Shown in pieces: positions 1 to 8,167 of a stretch of 64,000 nt of DNA; within the stretch, counting starts at the first letter, position 1; every line of letters starts with the position of its first letter. The stretch covers positions 496,001 through 560,000 of the forward strand of contig NZ_LTZG01000001.1 of the NCBI RefSeq assembly GCF_001592825.1, read 5' to 3'. The notes below the pieces were generated by a model, which did not search any database, was not told where the DNA came from, and was given only the letters and a program-made list of their open reading frames with translations. This stretch comes from Planococcus maritimus. GTDB taxonomy: Bacteria > Bacillota > Bacilli > Bacillales_A > Planococcaceae. The translations under genes and the position numbers were made by a program.

Positions 1-1657
1 AAGCTGCGAGCGCAACCGGGGGCGTAATATCTGCGATGATTCCGAAATAGAAAACGAATAAATGCGCAGATAAGGCAACAACAATCGGTACAGCAGCACC
101 AGCAGGCTCATCGACCATCAATAAGGTAATGATGGCAGGAGCGGCAATAGTAGACGTGATAACATAGTTTGCCGTAGTCGGTGAACCCATGCCAAGCACA
201 ATTGCTGCAAGCATCGTGAAGAACAATGTCAAGAGCACATTGCCGCCAGATGCCGAGACAAGGCCGTTTGCCAATGACAAGCCGAGACCTGTTTTAACGA
301 CGACTCCGACGATAATACCTGCGGTAGCAGTTGCCGCAGCAACGGCGAGTGCCGTTCTGGCGCCATCTACAAGCGCATTGATGATGTCTTTAAAGCCAAG
401 GCGTGTTTCTTTATTGAAAGCACTGACGAAAATCGTCAGCAAAATACCATATAAAGCCGCTTGCATCGTCGGAATTCCGACTAGCAAGAACAAGATAATA
501 GCAAGAATTGGCGTCAACAGATAAATCTTCTTCAAAACTTCTTTGCGATCTGGCATTTCTTCAGGCGATAGGCCTTTCAAGCCGATTCGCTTCGCCTCGA
601 AATGCGTCATGATCCAAACACCTGTAAAGTACAACAGTGCTGGAATCGCCGCGGCTTTGGCGATTTCCCAGTACGTGACGCCGCCGATGAATTCAACCAT
701 CAGGAACGCTGCCGCGCCCATGATTGGTGGCATCAACTGGCCGCCTGTAGAAGCTGCGGCTTCAACGCCGCCAGCAAATTCTTTCTTATATCCAAGCTTT
801 TTCATCATCGGAATCGTGTAAGATCCCGATGTTACGACGTTTGCGACCGAACTTCCTGAAATGGTCCCTTGCAGGGCACTGGAGAAAATGGCCACTTTTG
901 CCGGCCCCCCAGTCAAATTCCCGGCCAATGACACGGCAAGGTCATTAAAATATTGCCCGACCCCTGTCTTGACCAAGAACGAACCAAATAATAGGAACGT
1001 AAAGATAAACGTCGCAGAAACCCCGATCGGTGTACCAAGAATTCCGTCCGTTGTATAGAACATCAACTGGATTAAGGAATCCAAATCCTGGCCGCGGTGG
1101 CGCAAGAATCCTGGGAAATACGGGCCGAAGAATCCGTAGGTTAAAAACAGAATGCCGATGACTGTAATCGGCATCCCGACGGCCCGACGCGTTGCTTCTA
1201 GTGTCAGAATGACAGCTAAAATTCCGACAATCAAGTCAAGTTCCGTCACACGGCCGATTCGGAATACCAAATCATCATACATGATCGGCCAATAAGCCCC
1301 GATACCGATAGATAATAAAGCGAGTATGTAATCGTACCAAGCCACTTTATGGCGCTCGCCTTTCCGGCGGCGCATCGGGAACAAGATGAAAATGAGCGAC
1401 AGCGCAAATCCTAAGTGGACCGAGCGCTGGATGTACGCTGTGTACTGGCCGAAAATGGCGGTATACAATTGAAACAAGGAAAACGCTAACAGCCCGAAAA
1501 ACACGACATGTTTGATGATGCCCGATAGATCACGGGTGTTCGACTCCGGATCGTATTTCTGAAGAATTTCTTTTTGCTTTTCCTCCGAGATATGGCTCTC
1601 ATCTTCTGGTGGAAGTTTTTTTTCTTCTCTTTCTTCTGGCGATAATTTATCACTCAT
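1..1657 (-). CDS. TAXI-TRAP transporter fused permease (C-terminus off window)
   Basis: This reading frame is open at the left edge. About 552 codons are visible, including the N-terminus. The start ATG at 1657 follows an AGAAGGAGTG ribosome-binding site and lies inside the end of the DUF1850 gene (8 bp overlap), so translation is probably coupled. The N-terminal 40 or so residues are charged and cytoplasmic, and a long series of hydrophobic helices follows. Gly/Ser/Thr-rich stretches such as ALQGTISGSSVANVVTSG and GMGSPTTANYV are typical of the TRAP large-subunit (DctM-like) domain. Fusion of the small and large permease subunits in one chain is characteristic of TAXI-type TRAP systems. It should form the secondary, ion-driven membrane part of the transporter whose binding protein is encoded upstream. 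The substrate cannot be told from sequence; TAXI systems are often linked to C4/C5 dicarboxylates or glutamate. Confidence 0.93.
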   Translation of the reverse strand, partial: MSDKLSPEEREEKKLPPEDESHISEEKQKEILQKYDPESNTRDLSGIIKHVVFFGLLAFSLFQLYTAIFGQYTAYIQRSVHLGFALSLIFILFPMRRRKGERHKVAWYDYILALLSIGIGAYWPIMYDDLVFRIGRVTELDLIVGILAVILTLEATRRAVGMPITVIGILFLTYGFFGPYFPGFLRHRGQDLDSLIQLMFYTTDGILGTPIGVSATFIFTFLLFGSFLVKTGVGQYFNDLAVSLAGNLTGGPAKVAIFSSALQGTISGSSVANVVTSGSYTIPMMKKLGYKKEFAGGVEAAASTGGQLMPPIMGAAAFLMVEFIGGVTYWEIAKAAAIPALLYFTGVWIMTHFEAKRIGLKGLSPEEMPDRKEVLKKIYLLTPILAIILFLLVGIPTMQAALYGILLTIFVSAFNKETRLGFKDIINALVDGARTALAVAAATATAGIIVGVVVKTGLGLSLANGLVSASGGNVLLTLFFTMLAAIVLGMGSPTTANYVITSTIAAPAIITLLMVDEPAGAAVPIVVALSAHLFVFYFGIIADITPPVALAA

Positions 1658-2171
1658 AGATGTTCACTCCTTCTAATTGCTGATAAATGGAAAGGCGCTG
1701 GGCACGGAAAGTGTAAATCTTGCCTCTTTCCAAACTCTTCTTCAAGTCGAGTTCTTTTCCTGCGATAAGGAAAGCGAGTTCCGCGTCCACATCCCCGACT
1801 AGCAATCGGAATTCGGGCAGTTTCCGCTTCATATCTTGAATAAAGTATTTCCCGTCCTTTTCGACAAAGCGCTCCCCTTCTCCTGCATTCGACGGCATGC
1901 CGATATTGAAATCTTCGTATTCAAGTTCTGTCATCACCAATTGCCCGTCCTCATCAAGGCGGTAACTTTCGATGACATCCGATAAATGGATCGAATGCGT
2001 ATAGCGAATCTTAAAGCGCTCTTCAACAACTGGAACGCGCGCTGTCACTTCATTTGTTTCCGAATCGATGAAGACGAAGTGTTTCTCATATGGGATGAAG
2101 AAAAGTGCGGAGCAAATAAGGGTGAGGATGGTTAACATAAGAAGGATTTTGAGAACTTTTTTATTCTGCAA
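1650..2171 (-). CDS. DUF1850 protein of TAXI-TRAP operon
   Basis: A 173-residue protein with one N-terminal hydrophobic segment (about residues 7-26), a signal anchor or uncleaved signal, followed by an extracytoplasmic domain. The motif RYTHSIHLSDVIESY near residues 55-69 and the GMPSNAGEGE motif are characteristic of the DUF1850 family, which is found almost only between TAXI binding proteins and TRAP fused permeases. The function is unknown; an accessory role in transporter assembly or substrate handling is an inference from the invariant context. It starts about 75 bp after the binding-protein gene, and its stop codon overlaps the permease start, which supports one operon of three genes. 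Confidence 0.85.
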   Translation of the reverse strand: MQNKKVLKILLMLTILTLICSALFFIPYEKHFVFIDSETNEVTARVPVVEERFKIRYTHSIHLSDVIESYRLDEDGQLVMTELEYEDFNIGMPSNAGEGERFVEKDGKYFIQDMKRKLPEFRLLVGDVDAELAFLIAGKELDLKKSLERGKIYTFRAQRLSIYQQLEGVNIYE

Positions 2172-2247
2172 GATGGTCCCCCTAACGACAAAAAATAAAT
2201 AACGACGATAAAGCTTGCGCTTTATCGCCTGTTATTCTGATCAATTC

Positions 2248-3225
2248 TTATTCGTTTACTTCGTCGAAGTAACGCTGAGCGCCAGGATGGATGTCAATCC
2301 CGATGCCATCAAGAGCTGTTTCTGCTTTGATGAACTCAGCTTTTGCATGTTGGATTTGATCTGTATTTTCGTAAATAGCTTTCGTAATGTCATACACTGT
2401 ATCTTCAGAAATATCATTTTGAACAACTAGCATAGCCAAAACAGAGACTGTCGGAACTTCTTCAGTCAATCCATAAGTGCCAGATGGAACAACATCTTCA
2501 GCATAGTATGGGTATTTCTCGATTAGTTCTGCCGCTTTATCAGCTGCAACAGGAACGATGTTTACATCAGAAGTAGCACTCAAGCTTTCAACTGCCCCAG
2601 TCGGCGTTCCAGCTGTAATGAATGCTGCGTCAATTTGGCCCGATTGCAAGCTTTCCTGCGACTCGCCGAAGTCCAAGTTCTGTGCGTCGATATCGTCCAT
2701 CGTCATGCCGTGGATTTCAAGCAATTGTTCCGCGTTGATATACGTACCTGAACCAGGTGCGCCAACGGATACGGATTTGCCAGCCAAGTCTTCAAACGCC
2801 GTGACGCCTGATCCTTCAGTCGTGACGATCTGGATTGTTTCTGGGTAAAGTGCTCCGATAGCAGATACGCTGTCGATAACTTCCCCTTCGAACATGTTCG
2901 AACCTTCAGATGCGTAGAAAGCCGTATCTGTCTGCACAAAAGCGATTTCGCCTGTGCCATCAGCAAGTGATGTCATATTGGCTGCAGAAGCCTGTGAGAC
3001 TTCAGCAGTCGTATCGATGCCTGTTTCATTTTCGATGATCGTCGCCATCGCCCCGCCTAGCGGATAGTAAGTTCCTGTTGTTCCACCAGTCAACACACTA
3101 ATGAATTCCGGCTCAGCTGCTCCGCCGCCTTCGCCCTCAGTCGCTGCATCGTCTCCGCAGCCTGCTAGAAATACGGATCCGGCCAATGCGACAGTCGCAT
3201 AGAATCCAAACTTTTTGTTTAACAT
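2248..3225 (-). CDS. TAXI family TRAP transporter solute-binding lipoprotein
   Basis: A 325-residue extracellular binding protein. The lipobox LAGC puts the lipidated cysteine at residue 23, followed by an acidic, glycine-rich linker. The mature domain begins EFISVLTGGTTGTYYPLGGAM, with the Gly-Gly-Thr-x-Gly-x-Tyr-Tyr-Pro-Leu-Gly-Gly signature of the TAXI subfamily. GKSVSVGAPGSGT near the middle is also typical. The protein captures the substrate and delivers it to the fused permease downstream. It is the first gene of the operon, preceded by GGGAGG and by a promoter and CcpA-type site. The length is normal for the family. Confidence 0.93.
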   Translation of the reverse strand: MLNKKFGFYATVALAGSVFLAGCGDDAATEGEGGGAAEPEFISVLTGGTTGTYYPLGGAMATIIENETGIDTTAEVSQASAANMTSLADGTGEIAFVQTDTAFYASEGSNMFEGEVIDSVSAIGALYPETIQIVTTEGSGVTAFEDLAGKSVSVGAPGSGTYINAEQLLEIHGMTMDDIDAQNLDFGESQESLQSGQIDAAFITAGTPTGAVESLSATSDVNIVPVAADKAAELIEKYPYYAEDVVPSGTYGLTEEVPTVSVLAMLVVQNDISEDTVYDITKAIYENTDQIQHAKAEFIKAETALDGIGIDIHPGAQRYFDEVNE

Positions 3226-3264
3226 AAATCGGCCTCCCTTTATCTATAGTTTCTTTCATTCTTC

Positions 3265-3295
3265 ATAATACCATGACTTTCTGTCCATCTGTCAA
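3265..3295 (-). promoter_or_regulatory. Probable sigma-A promoter of the TAXI-TRAP operon
   Basis: On the minus strand a perfect TTGACA (3290-3295) is followed by TATTAT (3265-3270). The spacing is 19 bp, which is long, but a TG one base before the -10 element (extended -10) would compensate. It lies about 40 bp upstream of the binding-protein start. Confidence 0.55.
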
Positions 3296-3310
3296 TTTAA
3301 TTTTTTCCAA

Positions 3311-3325
3311 TGGAATCGGTTTCAA
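3311..3325 (-). promoter_or_regulatory. CcpA (cre) site upstream of TAXI-TRAP operon
   Basis: The minus-strand sequence TTGAAACCGATTCCA matches the cre consensus WTGNAANCGNWNNCW at every position. It lies about 15 bp upstream of the -35 box of the TAXI-TRAP promoter, so carbon-catabolite control of this transporter is likely. Whether the effect is repression or activation cannot be read from the sequence. Confidence 0.55.
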
Positions 3326-3354
3326 ACCAAATTTATGGCAATAAAACCCTTTTT

Positions 3355-3939
3355 TTATATTTCTGCTCCAGGCACGTGAGTTTCGGGTGTCGTCTCTTCC
3401 GGTTTCAAATCTTCGAAGCTTCGCCCTTCTTCCTCTAAGTCGCGCGTACGGTGTGCGATACGTGCTGAAGCACAGGCGGCGACGCTCGATACAAGGTCAT
3501 CGAGGAAGGTGTGGACTTGCCCTCCATATTTCGTATCAAGCTTATGGATGATGCCGGTTTTGTTTTTATCCAGATGGCCAAATGTTGTCACGGCGATGCT
3601 GCCATACGTAAGCACTGCGCCGAGTCCGATCATTTCATCCACGCCAAACAAGCCTTCGTCTGAACCGATGATTTGTTGAATCGGCTGGGACAATTTCCCT
3701 TGCTCCGCTAGTTCATCGAGTTCTATGCCGACTAGGAGGGCATGCTGCATTTCGCGCTTACGCAAGACACTTTCGACCGATTCGGCACAATGTTCTATTG
3801 TAAGTCCTTCATTAAAAGGCAATTGCATTTCCAACACAATTTCTGCAATATCTTGAATCTTGACACCTCTTCTTTCCAAAGCTTCATGGGTTGCTTTGGT
3901 TACTTCTTCTGAATGCACACGGAAATGTCCTCCATCCAT
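3355..3939 (-). CDS. yutG: Phosphatidylglycerophosphatase A-like protein (YutG family)
   Basis: A 194-residue soluble protein resembling the B. subtilis YutG branch of the PgpA superfamily. Conserved stretches include CAESVESVLRKREMQHALL, SDEGLFGVDEMIGLGAVL, TYGSIAVTTFGHLDK and HTFLDDLVSSVAACASARIAH. PgpA enzymes remove phosphate from phosphatidylglycerophosphate, but the membrane helices of proteobacterial PgpA are absent here, so the substrate is uncertain. It starts at 3939 behind a weak purine-rich site. It is monocistronic, convergent with nothing, and separated from the TRAP operon by its promoter region. The C-terminal 30 or so residues are acidic and probably disordered. Confidence 0.8.
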   Translation of the reverse strand: MDGGHFRVHSEEVTKATHEALERRGVKIQDIAEIVLEMQLPFNEGLTIEHCAESVESVLRKREMQHALLVGIELDELAEQGKLSQPIQQIIGSDEGLFGVDEMIGLGAVLTYGSIAVTTFGHLDKNKTGIIHKLDTKYGGQVHTFLDDLVSSVAACASARIAHRTRDLEEEGRSFEDLKPEETTPETHVPGAEI

Positions 3940-4046
3940 GATGCCAACCCCTCTCTCTATTTGGATTTGTCTTCCTGTCCATTATACCTTGCGTAGGGGA
4001 ATATGTTACAATTTTTGTACAATAGAATTTTGAAGGAGGCAACACC

Positions 4047-4769
4047 ATGAACAGAGGAAGCGTAGAAGATTTCACGCTCTATAGCGACGCCTTGGGAGAA
4101 GAGATGCAAGTGCTCGTCCACTTGCCGGCAAACTATTCTCCCCTCTATAAATACAGCCTCGTCATCGCATCCGACGGCAAGGATTATTTCCAGCTTGGAC
4201 GTGTTCCTCGCGTCGTCGATGAACTGCTGGAAAATCAGGAAATCGAAAATATTATCTTCGTCGGCATTCCTTATAAAAGCGTAGAAGACCGCAATCGAAA
4301 ATACGAACCGACCGGCGAACAGCATGGCGCTTATTTGCGTTTTCTTGCACATGAGCTAGCGCCTTATCTCGATGAAAACTATCCTAGCTACCAAGTAGGC
4401 ATGGGGCGGACATTGATTGGTGATTCGCTGGCAGCGACCGTCTCTCTGATGGCAGCGCTCAAATACCCGAATATTTTTGGGCGCGTTATCCTTCAGTCGC
4501 CGAAAGTTGGACCGGAAATGATGAAGGCGGTCGAAAACTTTTCGATGAACAATTCATTTACGGTCTATCACGTCATCGGATCGGAAGAAACAAGCGTGAA
4601 GCTAACCAATGGAGAAACTGCCGATTTTCTAACGCCGAACCGCGAGTTGAATGAGTTGATGAAAAATAAAGGGTTTTCCCTGTTTTACGAAGAATTCAAA
4701 GGAGACCATACATGGAAATTCTGGCAGCCTGACCTGAAGCGGGCCTTGCTGATGAATTTCGGCATGTAG
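4047..4769 (+). CDS. yjcH: Alpha/beta-hydrolase, putative esterase (YjcH family)
   Basis: A 240-residue protein of the enterochelin-esterase/esterase-D-like alpha/beta-hydrolase family. The nucleophile elbow is G-D-S-L at residues 125-128 (Ser127), and the catalytic His is in GDHTW (His221). It starts with ATG 12 bases after GAAGGAGG. B. subtilis has the homologous yjcH-yjcG-yjcF order found here. No signal peptide is present, so it acts in the cytoplasm. The natural ester substrate is unknown. Confidence 0.85.
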   Translation: MNRGSVEDFTLYSDALGEEMQVLVHLPANYSPLYKYSLVIASDGKDYFQLGRVPRVVDELLENQEIENIIFVGIPYKSVEDRNRKYEPTGEQHGAYLRFLAHELAPYLDENYPSYQVGMGRTLIGDSLAATVSLMAALKYPNIFGRVILQSPKVGPEMMKAVENFSMNNSFTVYHVIGSEETSVKLTNGETADFLTPNRELNELMKNKGFSLFYEEFKGDHTWKFWQPDLKRALLMNFGM

Positions 4770-4845
4770 GCTTTCAAGTAACAAAGCGCACAATTTGATA
4801 TAATTGAAGAGAAGCACATTTATTAGATGAGGAGGTCTATTGATT

Positions 4846-5364
4846 ATGAAATATGGTATTGCAGCATTTCCATCAAAAAAACTACAAGATTTGGCGAATT
4901 CCTACCGGAAGCGCTATGACCCGCATTATGAGTTGATCACGCCCCATATTACATTAAAAGGGCCTTTTGAAGCGGATGACTCGGAAGTAAAAGCAATGGT
5001 TAAAGAACTCGGCAACATTGCCAAACGCCAAAAGCCATTCCGTATTCACGCAACGCGTGTCAGCACGTTTACCCCGGTGACGAACGCTTTATACTTCAAA
5101 ATCGAGCCATCTAAAGAACTATTGGATCTTCACGAAGACCTCCATTCTGATTTTCTCGGCGGTATGCCGGACCATCCATTTGTGCCCCATATTACCATCG
5201 CACAAAAACTATCGGATTCGGAGCATGCTGATGTGTACGGCCAATTGAAAATGGCTGGCATTGACCATGCAGAGACGATCGACCGTGTCCACTTGCTCTA
5301 CCAGTTAGAAGATGGTTCATGGACGGTCTTCGACACCTTCCGTTTGTCAGGAGATGAAGCTTAA
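4846..5364 (+). CDS. yjcG: 2'-5' RNA ligase superfamily protein (YjcG)
   Basis: 172 residues from ATG 4846. This start is preferred over the TTG at 4840 because it sits 10 bases after GGAGG and gives the usual N-terminus MKYGIAAFPSKKLQ. Two H-x-T motifs, PHITL (His34, Thr36) and PHITI (His115, Thr117), mark the 2H phosphoesterase fold. The family acts on RNA or nucleotide phosphodiester bonds; the substrate of YjcG is not established. It is cytoplasmic, and its stop codon directly abuts the start of the acetyltransferase gene, so the two are probably translationally coupled. Confidence 0.88.
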   Translation: MKYGIAAFPSKKLQDLANSYRKRYDPHYELITPHITLKGPFEADDSEVKAMVKELGNIAKRQKPFRIHATRVSTFTPVTNALYFKIEPSKELLDLHEDLHSDFLGGMPDHPFVPHITIAQKLSDSEHADVYGQLKMAGIDHAETIDRVHLLYQLEDGSWTVFDTFRLSGDEA

Positions 5365-5793
5365 TTGCAAAAAGTGAAAATCGCTGAAACTGAACTGGAA
5401 AAAGAACAGGCTTTTGATATTCGCCGAAAAGTGTTCGTCGATGAGCAAGGCGTTGCCCTTCATGTCGAGATGGATGAGCATGACGACAGCGCAACTCATT
5501 TTATCGGTTATGAACTGGAACAGCCGATCGCTGCCGCCCGCATTCGCGAGTATGAACAGGGCGTTGGAAAAGTCGAGCGGGTCTGTGTGTTAGCAGAATA
5601 CCGAGGGCACCATTTTGGGGCAGAGCTAATGGAACAACTCGAGGAATATGCTCGGTCAATCGGCTATTTCCGCTTACAGCTTAACTCTCAAAGCCATGCC
5701 ATTTCCTTTTACGAACGCCTTGGCTATGATGTGGTATCACCTGAATTCATGGACGCTGGCATTCCGCATCGACAAATGGAAAAAACGCTATAA
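5365..5793 (+). CDS. yjcF: GNAT family N-acetyltransferase (YjcF)
   Basis: A 142-residue GNAT-fold protein starting at TTG 5365, immediately after the yjcG stop codon. The acetyl-CoA binding motif reads VCVLAEYRGHHFGAEL (R/Q-x-x-G-x-G/A type). An N-terminal DIRRKVFVDEQGV segment and the C-terminal FYERLGYDVVSPEFMDAGIPH are typical of YjcF/ElaA-like acetyltransferases. The acceptor substrate is unknown. It is the last gene of the yjcHGF unit and ends at a strong terminator. Confidence 0.88.
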   Translation: MQKVKIAETELEKEQAFDIRRKVFVDEQGVALHVEMDEHDDSATHFIGYELEQPIAAARIREYEQGVGKVERVCVLAEYRGHHFGAELMEQLEEYARSIGYFRLQLNSQSHAISFYERLGYDVVSPEFMDAGIPHRQMEKTL

Positions 5794-5794
5794 C

Positions 5795-5828
5795 AAAAAA
5801 CCCTTCCGGAAAATCTGGAAGGGTTTTT
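5795..5828. terminator. Bidirectional terminator between yjcF and fabI
   Basis: An inverted repeat AACCCTTCC/GGAAGGGTT has A-runs on the left and T-runs on the right. It can therefore terminate yjcF on the plus strand and fabI on the minus strand. Confidence 0.85.
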
Positions 5829-5839
5829 GTTATGCCTTT

Positions 5840-6610
5840 TTACAATACGTGGTAGCCGCTGTCGACGTGCAACACTTCTCCGGTGATGCCGCGAGACATA
5901 TTGCTGAACAAGAACACGGCCGTGTCGCCGACTTCTTCAGGTGTCGTATTGCGGCGAAGCGGGGCTTTTTCTTCGATTTCACGCAAAATCGAGTTGAAAT
6001 CGCTGACGCCTTTAGAAGACAAGGTGCGAATAGGGCCCGATGAAATCGCATTGACGCGAATATCATACTTCCCGAGATCTGCTGCCAAATAACGGACAGA
6101 CATTTCGAGTGAAGCTTTCGCCACACCCATGACATTATAGTTCGGCATGACGCGTTCTCCACCAATGTAAGTCAAGGCTACGATGCTGCCGCCTTCTGAC
6201 ATCAACGGTTTCGCGTATTTCGAAACAATCGTCAATGAGTAAGAACTGATATTATGCGCCAATAGGAAGCCTTCACGCGATGTATCCGAAAAATCCCCTG
6301 ACAATTCTTCCGTTTTTGCGAATGCGATGCAATGCGCAAGCCCGTCAATTTTGCCGTTATTTTCTTCGATGGTGTGGAAGCATTTTTCGACGTCTTCATC
6401 ACTTGTCACATCACAAGGCAAAATTTGCTCGTGATTGCCATCAAGTGTCGCCACCAAGTCACGCACTGATTTTTCAAAACGCTCCCCTGCATATGTAAAA
6501 ATCAAATTCGCTCCAGCAGCATCCAATGAACGCGCAATTCCCCATGCAATGCTGCGCTTATTAGCGACACCCATGATAACGTATGTTTTATCTTTTAATG
6601 AAATCGACAT
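5840..6610 (-). CDS. fabI: Enoyl-ACP reductase FabI
   Basis: 256 residues, the usual FabI length. The nucleotide-binding turn GVANKRSIAWG is at residues 14-24. The catalytic triad is Tyr148, Tyr158 and Lys165 (from ALTYIGGERVMPNYN and GVAKASL). It catalyses the last reduction of each fatty-acid elongation cycle, using NAD(P)H, in the cytoplasm. The start ATG follows TTAGGAGGTTG. A FapR operator overlaps its promoter, so it belongs to the malonyl-CoA-responsive fatty-acid regulon together with fabHF in this window. Triclosan is the known inhibitor class for FabI. Confidence 0.96.
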   Translation of the reverse strand: MSISLKDKTYVIMGVANKRSIAWGIARSLDAAGANLIFTYAGERFEKSVRDLVATLDGNHEQILPCDVTSDEDVEKCFHTIEENNGKIDGLAHCIAFAKTEELSGDFSDTSREGFLLAHNISSYSLTIVSKYAKPLMSEGGSIVALTYIGGERVMPNYNVMGVAKASLEMSVRYLAADLGKYDIRVNAISSGPIRTLSSKGVSDFNSILREIEEKAPLRRNTTPEEVGDTAVFLFSNMSRGITGEVLHVDSGYHVL

Positions 6611-6626
6611 AGTTCAACCTCCTAAT

Positions 6627-6645
6627 ATTATTACCTGGTACTAAT
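6627..6645 (-). promoter_or_regulatory. FapR operator of fabI
   Basis: The minus-strand sequence ATTAGTACCAGGTAATAAT is a near-palindrome matching the FapR box (TTAGTACC-x-GGTACTAA type). It overlaps the 3' end of the -10 box and the likely transcription start of fabI. FapR repression relieved by malonyl-CoA is the known mechanism in Bacillus. A matching box lies before fabH at 36192-36210. Confidence 0.85.
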
Positions 6646-6672
6646 ATTACCTCATAAAAAAAGAAAGTGCAA
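6644..6672 (-). promoter_or_regulatory. Sigma-A promoter of fabI
   Basis: Minus-strand TTGCAC (6667-6672), 17-bp spacer, TAATAT (6644-6649). The -35 hexamer lies inside the terminator hairpin of mgtE, so the two elements share bases. Confidence 0.65.
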
Positions 6673-6683
6673 TTGCACTTTCT
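6655..6683 (-). terminator. mgtE terminator
   Basis: A perfect palindrome, AGAAAGTGCAATTGCACTTTCT (positions 6662-6683), is followed on the minus strand by a run of seven T. It lies 27 bp after the mgtE stop. Confidence 0.85.
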
Positions 6684-6709
6684 AGGATCTTCTTCATTTT
6701 GCTTATTGC

Positions 6710-8080
6710 CTATAGATTCGTTAGGAAAGTCGTCGCCAAACCTAAATAAATGAGAATGGAAATGATATCGTTCAACGTAGTGATAAATGGTCCGGATGCT
6801 ACAGCAGGGTCGATTTTCATGCGGTGAATCAATAACGGAATAAACGAACCGGCTAGTGTCGCGACAAAAATTGAACTTGCCACTGCTGTGCCGACCAGCA
6901 TCCCAATCACCAACTCCGATTTCCAAAAATAAACAAGCCCCACGACCACAACACCGCAAATGACGCCTGTGATCAGGCCAGTCCCCGCTTCACGGAACAA
7001 TAACTTCATCTTGCTTTCTTCCTCGATGTCCCCTGTCGCAATACCACGCACAGCCACAGCAAGCGCTTGCGTACCGCTATTCCCAGCCATACCGGCAATC
7101 AGCGGGATAAACACGGCGAGCAGCGCTACTTGATCGAGCGTCGCTTCGAACATGCCCATCAAGTTTGCAGTTATCATACCGAGAAATGTCAGCAAAATAA
7201 GCCACGGCAAGCGTTTCTTCGCAGCTGTCAATGGCCCCCTGTCAAAGGTATCCATGTCGGAGACGGCGGCTAGTTTAGAGTAGTCATCGGACGCCTCTTC
7301 ATCCAACACGTCGATGATATCATCGACCGTGATGATGCCGAGCAGGTGATCCTGGAAATCGACGACCGGCAGAGCGAGAAAGTCGTAGTCCTTGATCATG
7401 CGCGCGACTTCTTCCTGATCTTCGCTCACTTGGACGCTGACGACCCGGTCATTCATGATGGACCCAATTAACGTGTCTTCATCAGCTACGATTAAATCAC
7501 GCAAGGTCACAATACCGGATAATTTACGGTCTTCGTCGATGACAAAGACATAGTAAATGGTTTCGGCATTCGGCGCGGCATTGCGCAGGATATTCATGGC
7601 AGAACGCACGGTTGAGTTTTTCGGAATGGCGACAAACTCTGTCGTCATGATCGATCCCGCCGTATACTCTTCGTAATGCAGCAAGTCCTTAATTTGCTGT
7701 GCGGAATCCTTATCCATAATCGTCAAATAGCTGGCGACTTGATCTTTATTCAATTCATTCAGTACGTCAACTGCATCATCTGTGTACATATAGGCCAAGA
7801 TATCTGATGCATAGCGCGTATCCATTTCCTTAAACAAATCTTCGTATTCGTCGTCATCTACTTCAATGGCTTCAAAAATATCCGCCATTTCTTTCGGAGA
7901 GAGATACTGATAGAGCAATTGCCTCGTTTCGCCTTCCGCTTTTTCGTAAAAGCTTGCCTGGTCGTATGGATGGTGGGATAAAAACTCTTCTCGGAATGCT
8001 TCCACATCCCCTTGCTGCAGCAGTTCATGCATCAATTCTTCATTTAATTCTTCATCACGGATCTTCGTTTCTTCCATCAT
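6710..8080 (-). CDS. mgtE: Magnesium transporter MgtE
   Basis: A 456-residue Mg2+ channel. An acidic N-domain of helical MgtE_N repeats (residues about 15-135) is followed by two CBS domains (about 140-265, with AGSIMTTEFVAIPKNSTVRSA and GSIMNDRVVSVQVSED). A C-terminal membrane domain of about five helices begins near LPWLILLTFLGMITANLMG and contains the conserved GNSGTQALAVAVRG segment of the pore. The cytosolic domains sense Mg2+ and close the channel in known members. The start ATG at 8080 follows AAAGGAGGGAG. No M-box riboswitch is present: the upstream gap to the divergent prpE is only 87 bp. Confidence 0.95.
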   Translation of the reverse strand: MMEETKIRDEELNEELMHELLQQGDVEAFREEFLSHHPYDQASFYEKAEGETRQLLYQYLSPKEMADIFEAIEVDDDEYEDLFKEMDTRYASDILAYMYTDDAVDVLNELNKDQVASYLTIMDKDSAQQIKDLLHYEEYTAGSIMTTEFVAIPKNSTVRSAMNILRNAAPNAETIYYVFVIDEDRKLSGIVTLRDLIVADEDTLIGSIMNDRVVSVQVSEDQEEVARMIKDYDFLALPVVDFQDHLLGIITVDDIIDVLDEEASDDYSKLAAVSDMDTFDRGPLTAAKKRLPWLILLTFLGMITANLMGMFEATLDQVALLAVFIPLIAGMAGNSGTQALAVAVRGIATGDIEEESKMKLLFREAGTGLITGVICGVVVVGLVYFWKSELVIGMLVGTAVASSIFVATLAGSFIPLLIHRMKIDPAVASGPFITTLNDIISILIYLGLATTFLTNL

Positions 8081-8167
8081 GTATACTCCCTCCTTTCAAT
8101 CGTTTCAGTTTTTTCCTTTTTATGCGGTACACTAAAATCAGCTATTAGCAGTTAGGAGCTGAAGAAT

